The notes: a model not told the origin generated them from the letters alone. 49,332 nucleotides of DNA from Desulfobacterales bacterium CG2_30_60_27 (GCA_001873115.1 MNYK01000025.1:1-49332), one strand, 5' to 3'. Shown: positions 28,448 to 38,223, numbered from the stretch's first letter. Made by a program: numbers and translations.

Positions 28448-28455
28448 CTATGGCT

Positions 28456-28725
28456 ATGATCAAATCATTTCGGCACAAAGGACTGCAAGTTTTCTTTGAG
28501 ACCGGCAGCAAGGCAGGCTTACAACCACATCATGCGTCAAAGTTGAAACGGCAGTTAGTGCGCTTGGACCTTTCCAAAAATCCAAGCGACATGAATGTGC
28601 CGGGCTGGAGACTGCACCAGTTGGCAACCGGACATTGGTCGATATGGGTGAATGGCAATTGGCGAATGACGTTCGATTTTGATGGTGAGGACGCCGTGCT
28701 GATTGATTACCAGGACTACCATTAG
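28456..28725 (+). CDS. higB: HigB/RelE-family toxin
   Basis: MIKSFRHKGLQVFFETGSKAGLQPHHASKLKRQLVRLDLSKNPSDMNVPGWRLHQL...WSIWVNGNWRMTFDFDGEDAVLIDYQDYH. Confidence 0.92.
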   Translation: MIKSFRHKGLQVFFETGSKAGLQPHHASKLKRQLVRLDLSKNPSDMNVPGWRLHQLATGHWSIWVNGNWRMTFDFDGEDAVLIDYQDYH

Positions 28726-28726
28726 T

Positions 28727-28870
28727 TTGCCTTGAAAAATTCAAGGCAACCGCGCGGGGCATGGACGCCCCGCCATTTTTAGCCACGCAAGTGGCTGAAA
28801 ATGTAAGCAAAGGCAAAACTCCGTTTTAGCTTTGCGTCTTGAAAAAGCGCCAGGACGGCGATTTTTCAAG
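28727..28870 (+). ncRNA. Structured inter-cistronic element in higBA transcript (possible cis-RNA)
   Basis: GCCTTGAA-aaa-TTCAAGGC (28729-28747); CATTTTTAGCCAC-GCAA-GTGGCTGAAAATG (28774-28803, GNRA loop); CTTGAAAAAgCGCC-aggac-GGCGaTTTTTCAAG (28838-28870). Confidence 0.5.
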
Positions 28871-28892
28871 GTTCCCATTAGGAGGAAACACC

Positions 28893-29198
28893 ATGACTCA
28901 AATGCACAGCCCGCCACACCCGGGCGAGACCTTAAGGAAAGATGTTTTACCCGCCCTAGGACTAACCGTTACCGAGGCGGCAAGGCAGCTTGGCGTTACT
29001 CGTGCCGCTTTGTCCCGAGTGCTTAACGAGCACGCCGCCATCTCTCCTGAGATGGCCTTACGTTTGGAAGGCTGGCTAGGGGTTGAAAACGGTGGCCGTG
29101 CTGATCTCTGGATCGGCCAGCAGGCCGCGTACGACCTTTGGCAAGCACGCCAAGCTGGTGCGCCCAAGGTGCAGCGCGCCAAACTCATGGCAGCTTGA
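28893..29198 (+). CDS. higA: HigA-family XRE antitoxin
   Basis: HPGETLRKDVLPALGLTVTEAARQLGVTRAALSRVLNEHAAISPEMALRLEGWLG; RBS taggagg. Confidence 0.93.
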   Translation: MTQMHSPPHPGETLRKDVLPALGLTVTEAARQLGVTRAALSRVLNEHAAISPEMALRLEGWLGVENGGRADLWIGQQAAYDLWQARQAGAPKVQRAKLMAA

Positions 29199-29279
29199 GT
29201 TCTGTCTGGGTTTGGAGGGGAAGGCGGTTCACAGCAGCAAACGCCCACGTCAAGCTCAAGGGAAAAAATGGTTTGCTGG

Positions 29280-29308
29280 TTGCACATGTGCCACGCATGT
29301 GCTATATT
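29280..29308 (+). promoter_or_regulatory. Promoter/operator upstream of RHH gene
   Basis: TTGCAC-N17-TATATT; spacer holds palindrome GCACATGTGC (29282-29291) plus half-site GCATGTGC. Confidence 0.6.
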
Positions 29309-29355
29309 GAATTTGCAGGTTCCTTCACACTCCAAACCACGCCAGGAGATTTGCA

Positions 29356-29649
29356 ATGGGCACGCCAGCACGCCAGGAAGCAATGCTCAGAAAGCCGATC
29401 CTTATGCCGCCGAGCATGATTGAAAAAATTGACAAAATTGCGAAAACCCAAAAAGTTTCGTTTGCAGAGGTCGTAAGAAAAGCGGTCAATGCTTTTGGCA
29501 GTGAGCCTTCCAGCGATGATGCGGCTATCTTGGAGGCCTTAGCTGACACCATGATTGCGTCGGCAAAAGACACCCTTAAGCTCATTGATAAGCTGGGCAA
29601 GAAGTTGGATGAGACCCATGCGATTTTGGAGGCGCACGGTGGGAATTAG
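29356..29649 (+). CDS. Ribbon-helix-helix (CopG/Arc-like) small protein, putative antitoxin
   Basis: RKPILMPPSMIEKIDKIAKTQKVSFAEVVRKAVNAF; RBS caggag. Confidence 0.7.
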   Translation: MGTPARQEAMLRKPILMPPSMIEKIDKIAKTQKVSFAEVVRKAVNAFGSEPSSDDAAILEALADTMIASAKDTLKLIDKLGKKLDETHAILEAHGGN

Positions 29650-29824
29650 TGAAAAGGTAATGGATGCCTTGAAATCGGGGATTCTGCTCAACGAACGGTT
29701 GTCTATTTATATGGCCAAGGTGGACCGCATGGATAACGACCTGCGGCACATGAACGAGCGGCTGATTCGCCTGGAAACCATGGTGGAAATAGCACAAACG
29801 CGCTCTCAACCGAAAATCAAATGA
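29639..29824 (+). CDS. Small coiled-coil protein translationally coupled to the RHH gene
   Basis: GTG start with ttggagg RBS, overlaps 29356 ORF by 11 nt; MGISEKVMDALKSGILLNERLSIYMAKVDRMDNDLRHMNERLIRLETMVEIAQ. Confidence 0.6.
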   Translation: MGISEKVMDALKSGILLNERLSIYMAKVDRMDNDLRHMNERLIRLETMVEIAQTRSQPKIK

Positions 29825-29900
29825 CATCCCGGCGCTGGGGAAGCCACGGGAACGCACTTCAGATGATAAGTTTCTGTCGGCCGACGATCAGCTAAAAAAC

Positions 29901-32549
29901 ATGGAAGTCATCACCTCTCATCTCAACGCCGACTTTGACAGCCTGGCCGCCATGGTGGCGGCTCGGAAGCTGTATCCCGACGCGGTGCTGGCCTTTCCCG
30001 GTTCCCAGGAAAAAAACGTCCGCACCTTCCTGGAGCAATCGGAGAGCGCCTTTGCCTTCCAGCGCCTGAAAAACATCACCCTGGAGCAGGTGACCCGTCT
30101 CATCGTGGTCGACACCCGCCAGCCCGGCCGCATCGGCAGCCTGGCCCAGTGTCTGAAGAACCCCGGCATCGAGGTCCATCTCTACGACCACCACCCGGAC
30201 GCCGTGGGCGACATGAAGGGCGACCTTGAGATCGTCGAACCGGTGGGCTCCACCACCACCATCCTGGCCCGCCTCTTCCAGGAGAAGAATATCAGCCCCA
30301 GCCGGCAGGAGGCCACCCTCATGGCCATTGCCATCCAAGAGGACACCGGCTTCTTTACCTTCGACACCACCACGCCCGCGGATCTTCTTGCCATGGCCTG
30401 GCTGCTGCGCCAGGGGGCGAATCTACAGATGGCCGGCCAGTTCCTGTCCCAGGAACTCACCACCCACGACGTCACCCTGCTTCACGAGCTGATCAAGTCG
30501 GCCACCACCTACACCATCCACGGCAAGGCCATTGTCGTGGCCAAGATAACCCTGCCCGCCTATGTGGACGAGTTCGCCCTCGTGGTGCGCCGCTTCATGG
30601 ACATGGAGAACCTGAACACCCTCTTCGCCCTGGCCTCCATGGCCGGCCGTCTCTACCTCATCGCCCGCAGCCGTGTCCCGGAAATCAATGTCGGCAAGAT
30701 CGCCGCCGAGTTCGGTGGCGGCGGCCACGCCTCGGCAGCCTCGGCCACGGTTCGCGACCTGAGCCTGATCGAGGCCGAGGAAAAGCTCATAGCCTTACTG
30801 CACCGGCACGTGCGGCCGGAGAGCCTGGCCGGTGAATTGATGAGCGCGCCGGTCATCGCGGTGGCGCCGGACATGGTGATTCAGGACGCCAACCAGATGC
30901 TTACCCGCTACAACATTACGGTCCTGCCGGTGCTGAATGAAAAAAAGGAGATCCTGGGCCTCATCTCCCGCCGGGTGATGGAAAAGGCCATCTTCCACGG
31001 CCTCGGCCAGCAGGCGGTTTCCGAATACATGACCACCGACTTCGCCACCCTGCCACCCACCGCCACCCTGGCCGAGATCCAGCAGATCATCATCGAGAAC
31101 CGGCAGCGCTTCATCCCGGTGGTGGAGCAGGGGGAAGTAAAGGGGGTCATCACCCGCACCGACCTCCTGAACCTCCTGGTCACCAACCCGGCCAACCTGC
31201 CCAAGAACCTGCTGGACGCCCAGGAGCAGCCCTCCATTGCCCGGCAACGCAACCTGAACCAGCTCATGGTGGAAACCCTGGGCAAGAAGACCATCGTCCT
31301 GCTGCGCACCATAGGCGAAACCGCTCAGAACCTTGGCTACACCGCCTACGCCGTGGGCGGCTTTGTCCGGGATCTACTCCGACGCGTAAAAAACCTCGAT
31401 ATCGACATTGTCATCGAGGGTGACGGCATTGATTTCGCCAAGAAGCTGGCCGCAGCACTGAAAGGCACGGTCCGCACCCACCAGAAGTTCCGCACCGCCC
31501 TGGTGACCCTGCCCGACGGCCAGAAGATCGACGTGGCCACGGCCCGGCTGGAATTCTACGAATACCCGGCCGCCCTGCCCACGGTGGAGCTCTCCTCCAT
31601 CAAACTCGATCTCTACCGCCGCGACTTCACCATCAACGCCATGGCCGTACACCTGAACCCGGAGCGCTTCGGCGCCCTGGTCGACTTTTTCAACTGCCAG
31701 AACGACATCAAGGACCGCCAGCTCCGCATCCTCCACAACCTGAGTTTCGTGGAAGACCCCACCCGTATCTTCCGGGCCATCCGTTTCGAACAGCGCATGG
31801 GGTTTACCATCGGCCGGCACACCGAGAAGCTCATCCGCAGCGCCGTGGCCATGAACCTCTTCGGCCGCTTCGCCGGCCACCGCTTCCTCGCCGAACTAAG
31901 GCTGCTGCTGGCCGCGGAAAACCCGCTGCCCGCCCTCAGGCGCATGGCCCAGTTCGGCCTGCTCGCCTTCCTGCATCCTCGCATCAAGCTCGAGGGCCGG
32001 CTGGAAGAAATCCTGGAGGAGACCCAGCGCGCCCTGGCCTGGCACAAACTCCTCTACCTGGACGAGCCCTGCGAGCCATGGCTGGTCTACCTGCTCGCCC
32101 TGATGAGCCGGATCAGCGGCAAGGATTTCGAGGCCTTCTGCGACCTGGTGGAGATGCCGCCCCGGCAGAAGCAGTTTATGGTCCAGGAAAAGCTGCAGGT
32201 CTTTCGCATCCACCGCCTGCTGCAGAGCCAGCCCCACCCCCGGCCCAGCGCGATTTACTGGCTCATGCAGGGCTTGTCCGCCGAAGGCATCCTCTTTCTC
32301 ATGGGAGTCACCCGCAACAAGGCGAGCAAGCGGTCCATCTCGCTTTTTGTCACGCACCTGCGCCATGTGAAACCCGAACTAACCGGCGACGATCTCAAAA
32401 AAATGGGTTATCCTGCCGGGCCGGTCTTCCAGACCATCCTCACTGGCCTGCTGAAGGCCAAGCTCGACGGCCTGGCCCCGGACCGCGCCGCCGAGGCGGC
32501 CTTGGTGCGCCGCCAGTATCCCCTGGCCGATATCCAGCCGCGTGGCTAG
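29901..32549 (+). CDS. CBS-domain / DHH-phosphoesterase / tRNA nucleotidyltransferase-poly(A) polymerase fusion
   Basis: N-terminal DHH (SHLNADFDSLAAMVAA, DHHPD, FGGGGHASAASATVRD), two CBS repeats, CCA-type NTase (GYTAYAVGGFVRDLLRRVKNLDIDIVIEG, RRDFTINAMAV, EDPTRIFRAIRFEQRMGF). Confidence 0.95.
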   Translation: MEVITSHLNADFDSLAAMVAARKLYPDAVLAFPGSQEKNVRTFLEQSESAFAFQRLKNITLEQVTRLIVVDTRQPGRIGSLAQCLKNPGIEVHLYDHHPDAVGDMKGDLEIVEPVGSTTTILARLFQEKNISPSRQEATLMAIAIQEDTGFFTFDTTTPADLLAMAWLLRQGANLQMAGQFLSQELTTHDVTLLHELIKSATTYTIHGKAIVVAKITLPAYVDEFALVVRRFMDMENLNTLFALASMAGRLYLIARSRVPEINVGKIAAEFGGGGHASAASATVRDLSLIEAEEKLIALLHRHVRPESLAGELMSAPVIAVAPDMVIQDANQMLTRYNITVLPVLNEKKEILGLISRRVMEKAIFHGLGQQAVSEYMTTDFATLPPTATLAEIQQIIIENRQRFIPVVEQGEVKGVITRTDLLNLLVTNPANLPKNLLDAQEQPSIARQRNLNQLMVETLGKKTIVLLRTIGETAQNLGYTAYAVGGFVRDLLRRVKNLDIDIVIEGDGIDFAKKLAAALKGTVRTHQKFRTALVTLPDGQKIDVATARLEFYEYPAALPTVELSSIKLDLYRRDFTINAMAVHLNPERFGALVDFFNCQNDIKDRQLRILHNLSFVEDPTRIFRAIRFEQRMGFTIGRHTEKLIRSAVAMNLFGRFAGHRFLAELRLLLAAENPLPALRRMAQFGLLAFLHPRIKLEGRLEEILEETQRALAWHKLLYLDEPCEPWLVYLLALMSRISGKDFEAFCDLVEMPPRQKQFMVQEKLQVFRIHRLLQSQPHPRPSAIYWLMQGLSAEGILFLMGVTRNKASKRSISLFVTHLRHVKPELTGDDLKKMGYPAGPVFQTILTGLLKAKLDGLAPDRAAEAALVRRQYPLADIQPRG

Positions 32550-32608
32550 GGCTTGCTGGTGCGCGCGGCGCACCCTACAACTGAGTACCCAGCCCCCTAT
32601 CGGAGCCC

Positions 32609-33232
32609 ATGAATCTATCCCAGACCATCCAGGAAATCGCCGTGCTGGCCCCGCCCTTTCTCTTCGCCCTCACGGTGCACGAGTATGCCCACGGCCTCAC
32701 CGCCCTGCGCTTCGGGGATCCCACCGCCAGCCGGCTGGGGCGGCTAACGCTGAACCCCTTAAAACATCTCGACCCCATGGGCGTGCTCTTCTTTATCATC
32801 ATGAAGATCGGCTGGGCCAAGCCGGTGCCGGTGGACCCCAGGTATTTCAAGAACCCGGCCCGCGACCTGCTGCTGGTCTCCCTGGCCGGGCCGGGCGCCA
32901 ACCTGCTCACCGCCGTGGCCAGCGGCCTGGTTTTACAGTTGCTGGTGCCCATCGCGCCGCTGCTGCCCCACTTCCTCCTCTGGCCGCTCTTGCAGATGAC
33001 CGCGGCCTCGGTCTGGATCAACATCATGCTGGCGGTCTTCAACCTCATTCCCATCCCGCCCCTGGACGGCAGCAAGGTCCTCCTTGGCCTGCTGCCGCCA
33101 GACCTGGCCATGGTCTACCGGAAAATGGAGCCCTTCGGCTTCGTCATCCTCCTGGCCCTGTTTTACACCGGCATCATTCCGAAGATCATCATGCCGATCA
33201 TCAGCTTTGCCAACAGCCTGATCATGGGGTAA
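32609..33232 (+). CDS. Site-2 protease family (M50) integral membrane protein
   Basis: TVHEYAHGLTALRFGD HExxH, NLIPIPPLDGSKVL. Confidence 0.92.
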   Translation: MNLSQTIQEIAVLAPPFLFALTVHEYAHGLTALRFGDPTASRLGRLTLNPLKHLDPMGVLFFIIMKIGWAKPVPVDPRYFKNPARDLLLVSLAGPGANLLTAVASGLVLQLLVPIAPLLPHFLLWPLLQMTAASVWINIMLAVFNLIPIPPLDGSKVLLGLLPPDLAMVYRKMEPFGFVILLALFYTGIIPKIIMPIISFANSLIMG

Positions 33233-33337
33233 TTTTCTACTGGTTACCCGTGGGAATCTACTGTACTTTGGGGGCGATTCTCCAGTACCATTAATCTGTT
33301 CGCACCAGTGCAATTCTTTCCGAGAAGGAGAAACATC

Positions 33338-34216
33338 ATGATTTGCTTACGCCCCCGCACCATTATCATGCTCGTCGCAATCACCGCCCTGGCGGCCCTG
33401 CCGGGCTGCTCGCGCCCCGACAAGACCGACGCCACCAGCAAGGCCAAGCAGACCCTCACCATCAAGGGCTCGGACACCATGGTGCACCTGATGAGCACCT
33501 GGGCTGAGTCCTTTGGGGCCACGAGCCCGACCCAGGTCTCGGTGACCGGCGGCGGCTCGGGCACCGGCATTGCCGCGCTCTTAAACGGCACCACCGACAT
33601 CTGCGCTGCCTCCAGGCAGATCGAGGATAAGGAAACCGCCCTGGCCAAACAGAAAAACATCACCCCCAACGAGATCACCGTGGCCCTGGACGGCATCGCC
33701 GTCGTCGTCCACCCGGACAACCCGATCACCGAACTCAGCCTCGAACAGATCGGCGCGATCTACACCGGCGCCATCGGCAACTGGAAAGAGGTGGGCGGCC
33801 CGGACCAACCCATCCTCCTCCTTTCCCGCGAGTCCAGCTCCGGCACTTATGTCTTTTTTCAGGAAAAGGTGCTGAACAAGAAGGATTACAGCCAGCAGGC
33901 CCGCCTGATGCCGGGCACCTCGGCGGTGGTGCAGGCGGTGACCGCCGACCGGGGGGCCATCGGCTACGTCGGCCTGGGCTACGCCAAGGAGGCCGGCAAC
34001 AAGGTTAAGACCATCGCCGTGCGAAGCGCCGCCGGCCAGCCGGCGGTCATGCCGTCGCCGGCCACGGTCAAGGACGCCAGCTACCCGGTGGCCCGCGCCC
34101 TCTACCTCTATACCAACGGCGCGCCCCAGGGTAAGGTGAAGGAGTTCGTGGACTTCTGCCTGGGCTCTGCCGGCCAGAAGATCGTGGCCGACACGGGTTA
34201 CGTGCAGGTGCACTAG
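33338..34216 (+). CDS. pstS: Phosphate ABC transporter substrate-binding protein
   Basis: LTIKGSDTMVHL, VTGGGSGTGIAALLNGTTDICAASR, SRESSSGTYVFFQE; lipobox LAALPGCS. Confidence 0.93.
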   Translation: MICLRPRTIIMLVAITALAALPGCSRPDKTDATSKAKQTLTIKGSDTMVHLMSTWAESFGATSPTQVSVTGGGSGTGIAALLNGTTDICAASRQIEDKETALAKQKNITPNEITVALDGIAVVVHPDNPITELSLEQIGAIYTGAIGNWKEVGGPDQPILLLSRESSSGTYVFFQEKVLNKKDYSQQARLMPGTSAVVQAVTADRGAIGYVGLGYAKEAGNKVKTIAVRSAAGQPAVMPSPATVKDASYPVARALYLYTNGAPQGKVKEFVDFCLGSAGQKIVADTGYVQVH

Positions 34217-35095
34217 ATGGCCCAGCGCCGTTGGCAGGAGAAGGCCATCCAGCTCACCCTGGTGGCCATGGCCACTACCAGCCTGCTGGTGGTGGTGCTG
34301 ATCTTTCTCTTCCTCGGCAAGGAGGCCATCCCCTTTCTTAAGGATCCGGGCATAGCCCGCCTTTTGGATCGACAGTGGATGCCGGTCTCTTTCCAGCAGG
34401 AACACTTCGGCCTCCTGCCCCTGCTAACCGGCTCCCTGGTGGTCACCCTCACCGCCACCCTGATCACCGTGCCCTTTTCGGTGCTGGGCGCCATCTACAT
34501 CGCCGAGATCGCCCGCCCCCTGGAGCGGGAATTTTTGAAACCCTTCATCGAACTGCTCGCCTCCATCCCCTCGGTGGTCCTGGGTTTCTTCGGCCTGGTG
34601 GTGCTGGCGCCGCTGGTCAAGGCTCTCTTCGGCCTGCCGAGCGGCCTGAACGGCCTCACCGGCGGCCTGCTCCTGGCGCTCATGGCCATCCCCACCGTTA
34701 TCTCCATCTCCGAGGATGCCATCACCAGCGTGCCGCGCCACTTAAAGCAGGCCTCCCTGGCCCTGGGCGCCTCGGAACTGCAGACCATCCTCAGGGTCAC
34801 CGTGCCCGCCGCCCTGCCGGGGATCATTGCCGCGGTCATGCTGGGCATGGGCCGCATCGTCGGCGAGACCATGGTGGTGATGATGGTGACCGGCAACGCC
34901 GCCCTGGTCACCCTGAACCCCTTCCAGTCGGTGCGCACCATGACCGCCACCATCGCCGCCGAGATGGGCGAGGTGTCGTTTGGCAGCATCCATTACAGCG
35001 CCCTGTTCTGCGTCGGCGTGGTCCTCATGCTGGTGACCTTTGTCCTGAACCTCGGGGCCCAGCGGGTGCTGAAACGCTACGGCATGATGACATGA
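34217..35095 (+). CDS. pstC: Phosphate ABC transporter permease PstC
   Basis: BPD_transp_1 motifs; VPFSVLGAIYIAEIARP; pst context. Confidence 0.92.
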   Translation: MAQRRWQEKAIQLTLVAMATTSLLVVVLIFLFLGKEAIPFLKDPGIARLLDRQWMPVSFQQEHFGLLPLLTGSLVVTLTATLITVPFSVLGAIYIAEIARPLEREFLKPFIELLASIPSVVLGFFGLVVLAPLVKALFGLPSGLNGLTGGLLLALMAIPTVISISEDAITSVPRHLKQASLALGASELQTILRVTVPAALPGIIAAVMLGMGRIVGETMVVMMVTGNAALVTLNPFQSVRTMTATIAAEMGEVSFGSIHYSALFCVGVVLMLVTFVLNLGAQRVLKRYGMMT

Positions 35096-35940
35096 AGAAC
35101 GCGGGCGAAGGGCTGACATACCTGGGCCTCCGGCTGGCGACCTATAGCGTGGTCCTGGTGATCGGCTACATCCTGGCCGACATCATCTGGCACGGCATCC
35201 CGGCCTTGAGCTGGGAGTTCCTCTCCGGCCCGCCACGGCAGAGCGGCGCCGCCGGCGGTATCCTGCCGGCCATCGTCGGCACCTTCTACCTGGTGAGCGG
35301 CACCCTGCTGGTCGCCCTGCCCCTAGGCATCGGCGGCGCCCTCTACCTGTCGGAGTATGCCACCAGGAACCGGCTGACCATGGCCATCCGCCTGGCCATC
35401 TCCACCCTGGCCGGGGTGCCGTCCATTGTCTTCGGCCTCTTCGGCCTCGGCCTCTTTGTCATCTTCTGCAACTTCGGCGCCTCCATCCTGGCCGGGGCCC
35501 TCACCCTGGCCTGCATGGTGCTGCCCACCATCATCGTGGCCTGCGAGGAGGCCTTGCTGGCGGTGCCCCAAGGTCTGCGCTCCTCCTCGCTGGCCCTGGG
35601 CGCCACTAAGTGGCAGGCGATCCGCACCAACGTCCTGCCCTATTCCCTGCCCGGCATGCTCACCGGCACCATCCTGGCCATCGGCCGGGCCGCGGGCGAA
35701 ACCGCCCCCATCCTGCTCACCGCCGCCGCCTTCTTCCTGCCCCGGTTGCCGGGTTCGATCTTTGATCAGGTCATGGCCCTGCCTTATCATCTGTATATCC
35801 TGGCCACCCAGCACCCCGAGGCCGAGAAGGTGCGGCCCATGCAGTACGCCACCGCCCTGGTGCTGCTCCTCCTGGTCTTGGGCATCACCATGGGGGCCAC
35901 CATCCTCCGCAGCAGATTCAGGAAAAAATACCGATGGTAA
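35092..35940 (+). CDS. pstA: Phosphate ABC transporter permease PstA
   Basis: ATG at 35092 overlapping pstC stop; [38 protein letters not shown]; track ORF 34375..35940 is an upstream frame extension. Confidence 0.92.
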   Translation: MKNAGEGLTYLGLRLATYSVVLVIGYILADIIWHGIPALSWEFLSGPPRQSGAAGGILPAIVGTFYLVSGTLLVALPLGIGGALYLSEYATRNRLTMAIRLAISTLAGVPSIVFGLFGLGLFVIFCNFGASILAGALTLACMVLPTIIVACEEALLAVPQGLRSSSLALGATKWQAIRTNVLPYSLPGMLTGTILAIGRAAGETAPILLTAAAFFLPRLPGSIFDQVMALPYHLYILATQHPEAEKVRPMQYATALVLLLLVLGITMGATILRSRFRKKYRW

Positions 35941-36698
35941 ACGACACCCCGAAAATCCAGGTACATGATCTCAACTTCTTCTACGGGGCCACCCAGGCCC
36001 TGTTCAACATCACCATGGATATACCGCCCCGCCGGGTCACCGCCCTGATCGGCCCGTCCGGCTGCGGTAAATCCACCTTTCTCCGCACCATGGACCGCAT
36101 GAACGACATCATCGACGGGGCCCGGATGACGGGAGAGGTACTCATCGACGGTAACAACATTTACGCGCCAGGCACCGACGTGGTGCGGCTGCGCCGGAAT
36201 GTGGGCATGGTTTTTCAGAAATCCAACCCCTTCCCCAAGTCCATTTTCGACAACGTCGCTTACGGCCCCAGAATTCACGGGGTGAAAAAACAGGCGGAAC
36301 TGGTCGAGATCGTGCAGCGCAGCCTGACGCGTGCGGCCCTCTGGGATGAAGTCAAGGACCGGCTGCCCGAGAATGCCATGGGCCTCTCCGGCGGCCAGCA
36401 GCAGCGCCTCTGCATCGCCCGGGCCCTGGCCGTGGACCCGGAGATCCTGCTCATGGACGAGCCGGCCTCGGCCCTGGACCCCAAGTCCACGGCCCGGGTG
36501 GAGGAACTGATCGGCGAGTTGCGCGACCAGTACACCATTGTCATCGTCACCCACAACATGCAGCAGGCGGCCCGGGTTTCCGATCTCACCGCCTTCTTCT
36601 ACGAGGGCCGGCTTATCGAATTCGACCGCACCAAACGGATCTACACCAACCCGGCCAAGAAGCAGACCGAAGACTACATTACCGGCCGTTTCGGCTGA
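35934..36698 (+). CDS. pstB: Phosphate ABC transporter ATP-binding protein
   Basis: [54 protein letters not shown]. Confidence 0.96.
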   Translation: MVNDTPKIQVHDLNFFYGATQALFNITMDIPPRRVTALIGPSGCGKSTFLRTMDRMNDIIDGARMTGEVLIDGNNIYAPGTDVVRLRRNVGMVFQKSNPFPKSIFDNVAYGPRIHGVKKQAELVEIVQRSLTRAALWDEVKDRLPENAMGLSGGQQQRLCIARALAVDPEILLMDEPASALDPKSTARVEELIGELRDQYTIVIVTHNMQQAARVSDLTAFFYEGRLIEFDRTKRIYTNPAKKQTEDYITGRFG

Positions 36699-36714
36699 GA
36701 GCAGGAGAAAGGGT

Positions 36715-37386
36715 ATGGAACGACATCTGCAGCGGGAAATCAACAACCTGAAGGCCAGGCTGCTGGCCATGAGCGCGGTGGTGGAAAAACGGGTGGCCGA
36801 CGCCACCCGGTCCATCGCCGACCGTGACCCCGAACTGGCCCAGTCGATCATGAAGGGCGACTACGAGATCGACGAGCTGGAGGTGGGCATCGAGGAGGAA
36901 TGCCTCAAAATCCTGGCCCTGCATCAGCCGGTGGCCATCGACCTGCGCTTCATCATCGCCGTGCTCAAGATCAACAGCGACCTGGAACGGGTGGGCGACC
37001 TGGCGGTGAACATCGCCGAGCGCGGCGCCTTTCTGGCCACCCAGGAGCAGCTCTGCATGCCCTTCAATTTCGTGAGCATGGCCACCCGGGTGCAGGATAT
37101 GCTGGGCAACAGCATCAAGGCCCTGGTCAACCTGGACACCCGGCTGGCCCACCACATCCGCGCCGAGGACGATGAGATCGACGCCATCAACCGGCAGATG
37201 TACGAAATGGTCAAGACCCAGCTCACCGCCAACCCAGAGCGCACCAACTGCCTGCTCCACTCCCTGTCCGTCTGCCGCCATCTGGAACGCATCGCCGACC
37301 ACGCCACCAACATCGCCGAGGATGTCATCTACCTGGCCGAGGCCCAGATCGTCCGTCATACGCCGGAGACCTTTACCGAAGAATGA
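36715..37386 (+). CDS. phoU: Phosphate signalling complex protein PhoU
   Basis: ATG 36715 with gcaggaga RBS; LRFIIAVLKINSDLERVGDLAVNIAE, HLERIADHATNIAEDVIYL. Confidence 0.94.
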   Translation: MERHLQREINNLKARLLAMSAVVEKRVADATRSIADRDPELAQSIMKGDYEIDELEVGIEEECLKILALHQPVAIDLRFIIAVLKINSDLERVGDLAVNIAERGAFLATQEQLCMPFNFVSMATRVQDMLGNSIKALVNLDTRLAHHIRAEDDEIDAINRQMYEMVKTQLTANPERTNCLLHSLSVCRHLERIADHATNIAEDVIYLAEAQIVRHTPETFTEE

Positions 37387-37501
37387 CAGGGCCGCGGCAA
37401 CACCCGCCTGGCGCCTGAAATACTGCCGTCAGGCGATTCCGGTCAAGTCGTGGCTAGGCCTGTCTCTGCCGGTACGCCGGGTTTGCCCGCTCCGCTGGGC
37501 G

Positions 37502-37540
37502 AAAAAAAGCCGGAACCGCTTGCCCAGCGACCCCGGCTTT
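37502..37540 (-). terminator. Rho-independent terminator for the PilZ gene (minus strand)
   Basis: Minus strand reads AAAGCCGG...CCGGCTTTTTTT. Confidence 0.75.
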
Positions 37541-37565
37541 CAATAAAACAGTGGCAAGGCCGTTC

Positions 37566-37910
37566 TCAGGCAACGCCCTCGAGCACCGCCACCTTGTTAA
37601 CCGCATTCAGAATTTCCCGCTGCATGGACACCTTGGGCTTGATGAATTTGATGCCCATCCCGTGATGCCGGCGATCGCCGGTAGTGTTGACCCAGGCCAC
37701 GCGGCCGGCCAGCTCCAGATCCTCCAGGCCATCGACGCTGAACTTCAGGATCACCTTCTGGCCCACGGCCGGCGGATTCTCGGTGCAGATGAACATGCCA
37801 TCCGCCGAGATGTCGCGGGTCTGTGAAATGATGAAGTCCCCAGTGTGAATGCAGTCCACCTTGTACTCGGCTGGGACGCGCTTCTTCCCCCTCCGGTCTG
37901 CTGTACCCAT
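37566..37910 (-). CDS. PilZ-domain protein
   Basis: DRRGKKRVPAEYKVDC, TRDISADGMFICTENPPAVGQKVILKF, HGMGIKFI. Confidence 0.88.
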   Translation of the reverse strand: MGTADRRGKKRVPAEYKVDCIHTGDFIISQTRDISADGMFICTENPPAVGQKVILKFSVDGLEDLELAGRVAWVNTTGDRRHHGMGIKFIKPKVSMQREILNAVNKVAVLEGVA

Positions 37911-38223
37911 GCTCTCCTCCCCCCTGTTCCGAATTTGCCGACCCAAAGGCCCTAAAGTCGCAACGCCGCCTGGTTGCACATTCCAGAAGACGCCCACAAC
38001 GACATGGAGCCGTAACAGGTCAGGCATTGTTTCGGCTGGATTCCCCAAACAATATCAATCAGATACAATGGCAATCCAGCCCCCCTGAATTGGCATATAG
38101 TAACAACTCAGCAGGATTGCAAGAAATTTTTTAATAAATTGAAAATATTATCTGCTTTTCCCTGAGCCGCGTCTCCTGCCTGGCCCATGAATCAGCAGCC
38201 GAAGCCCTCCGCCGGCTAGCGGG

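Noticed and set aside
28729-28747. Integron attC site downstream of higB
   Set aside because: Palindrome lacks the R'/R'' core (GTTRRRY) and the usual attC layout; no integrase or cassette array.
34375-35091. Track ORF fusing an out-of-frame pstC region to pstA
   Set aside because: Arg/Pro/Gly-rich shadow frame over pstC; pstA starts at ATG 35092 overlapping the pstC stop.
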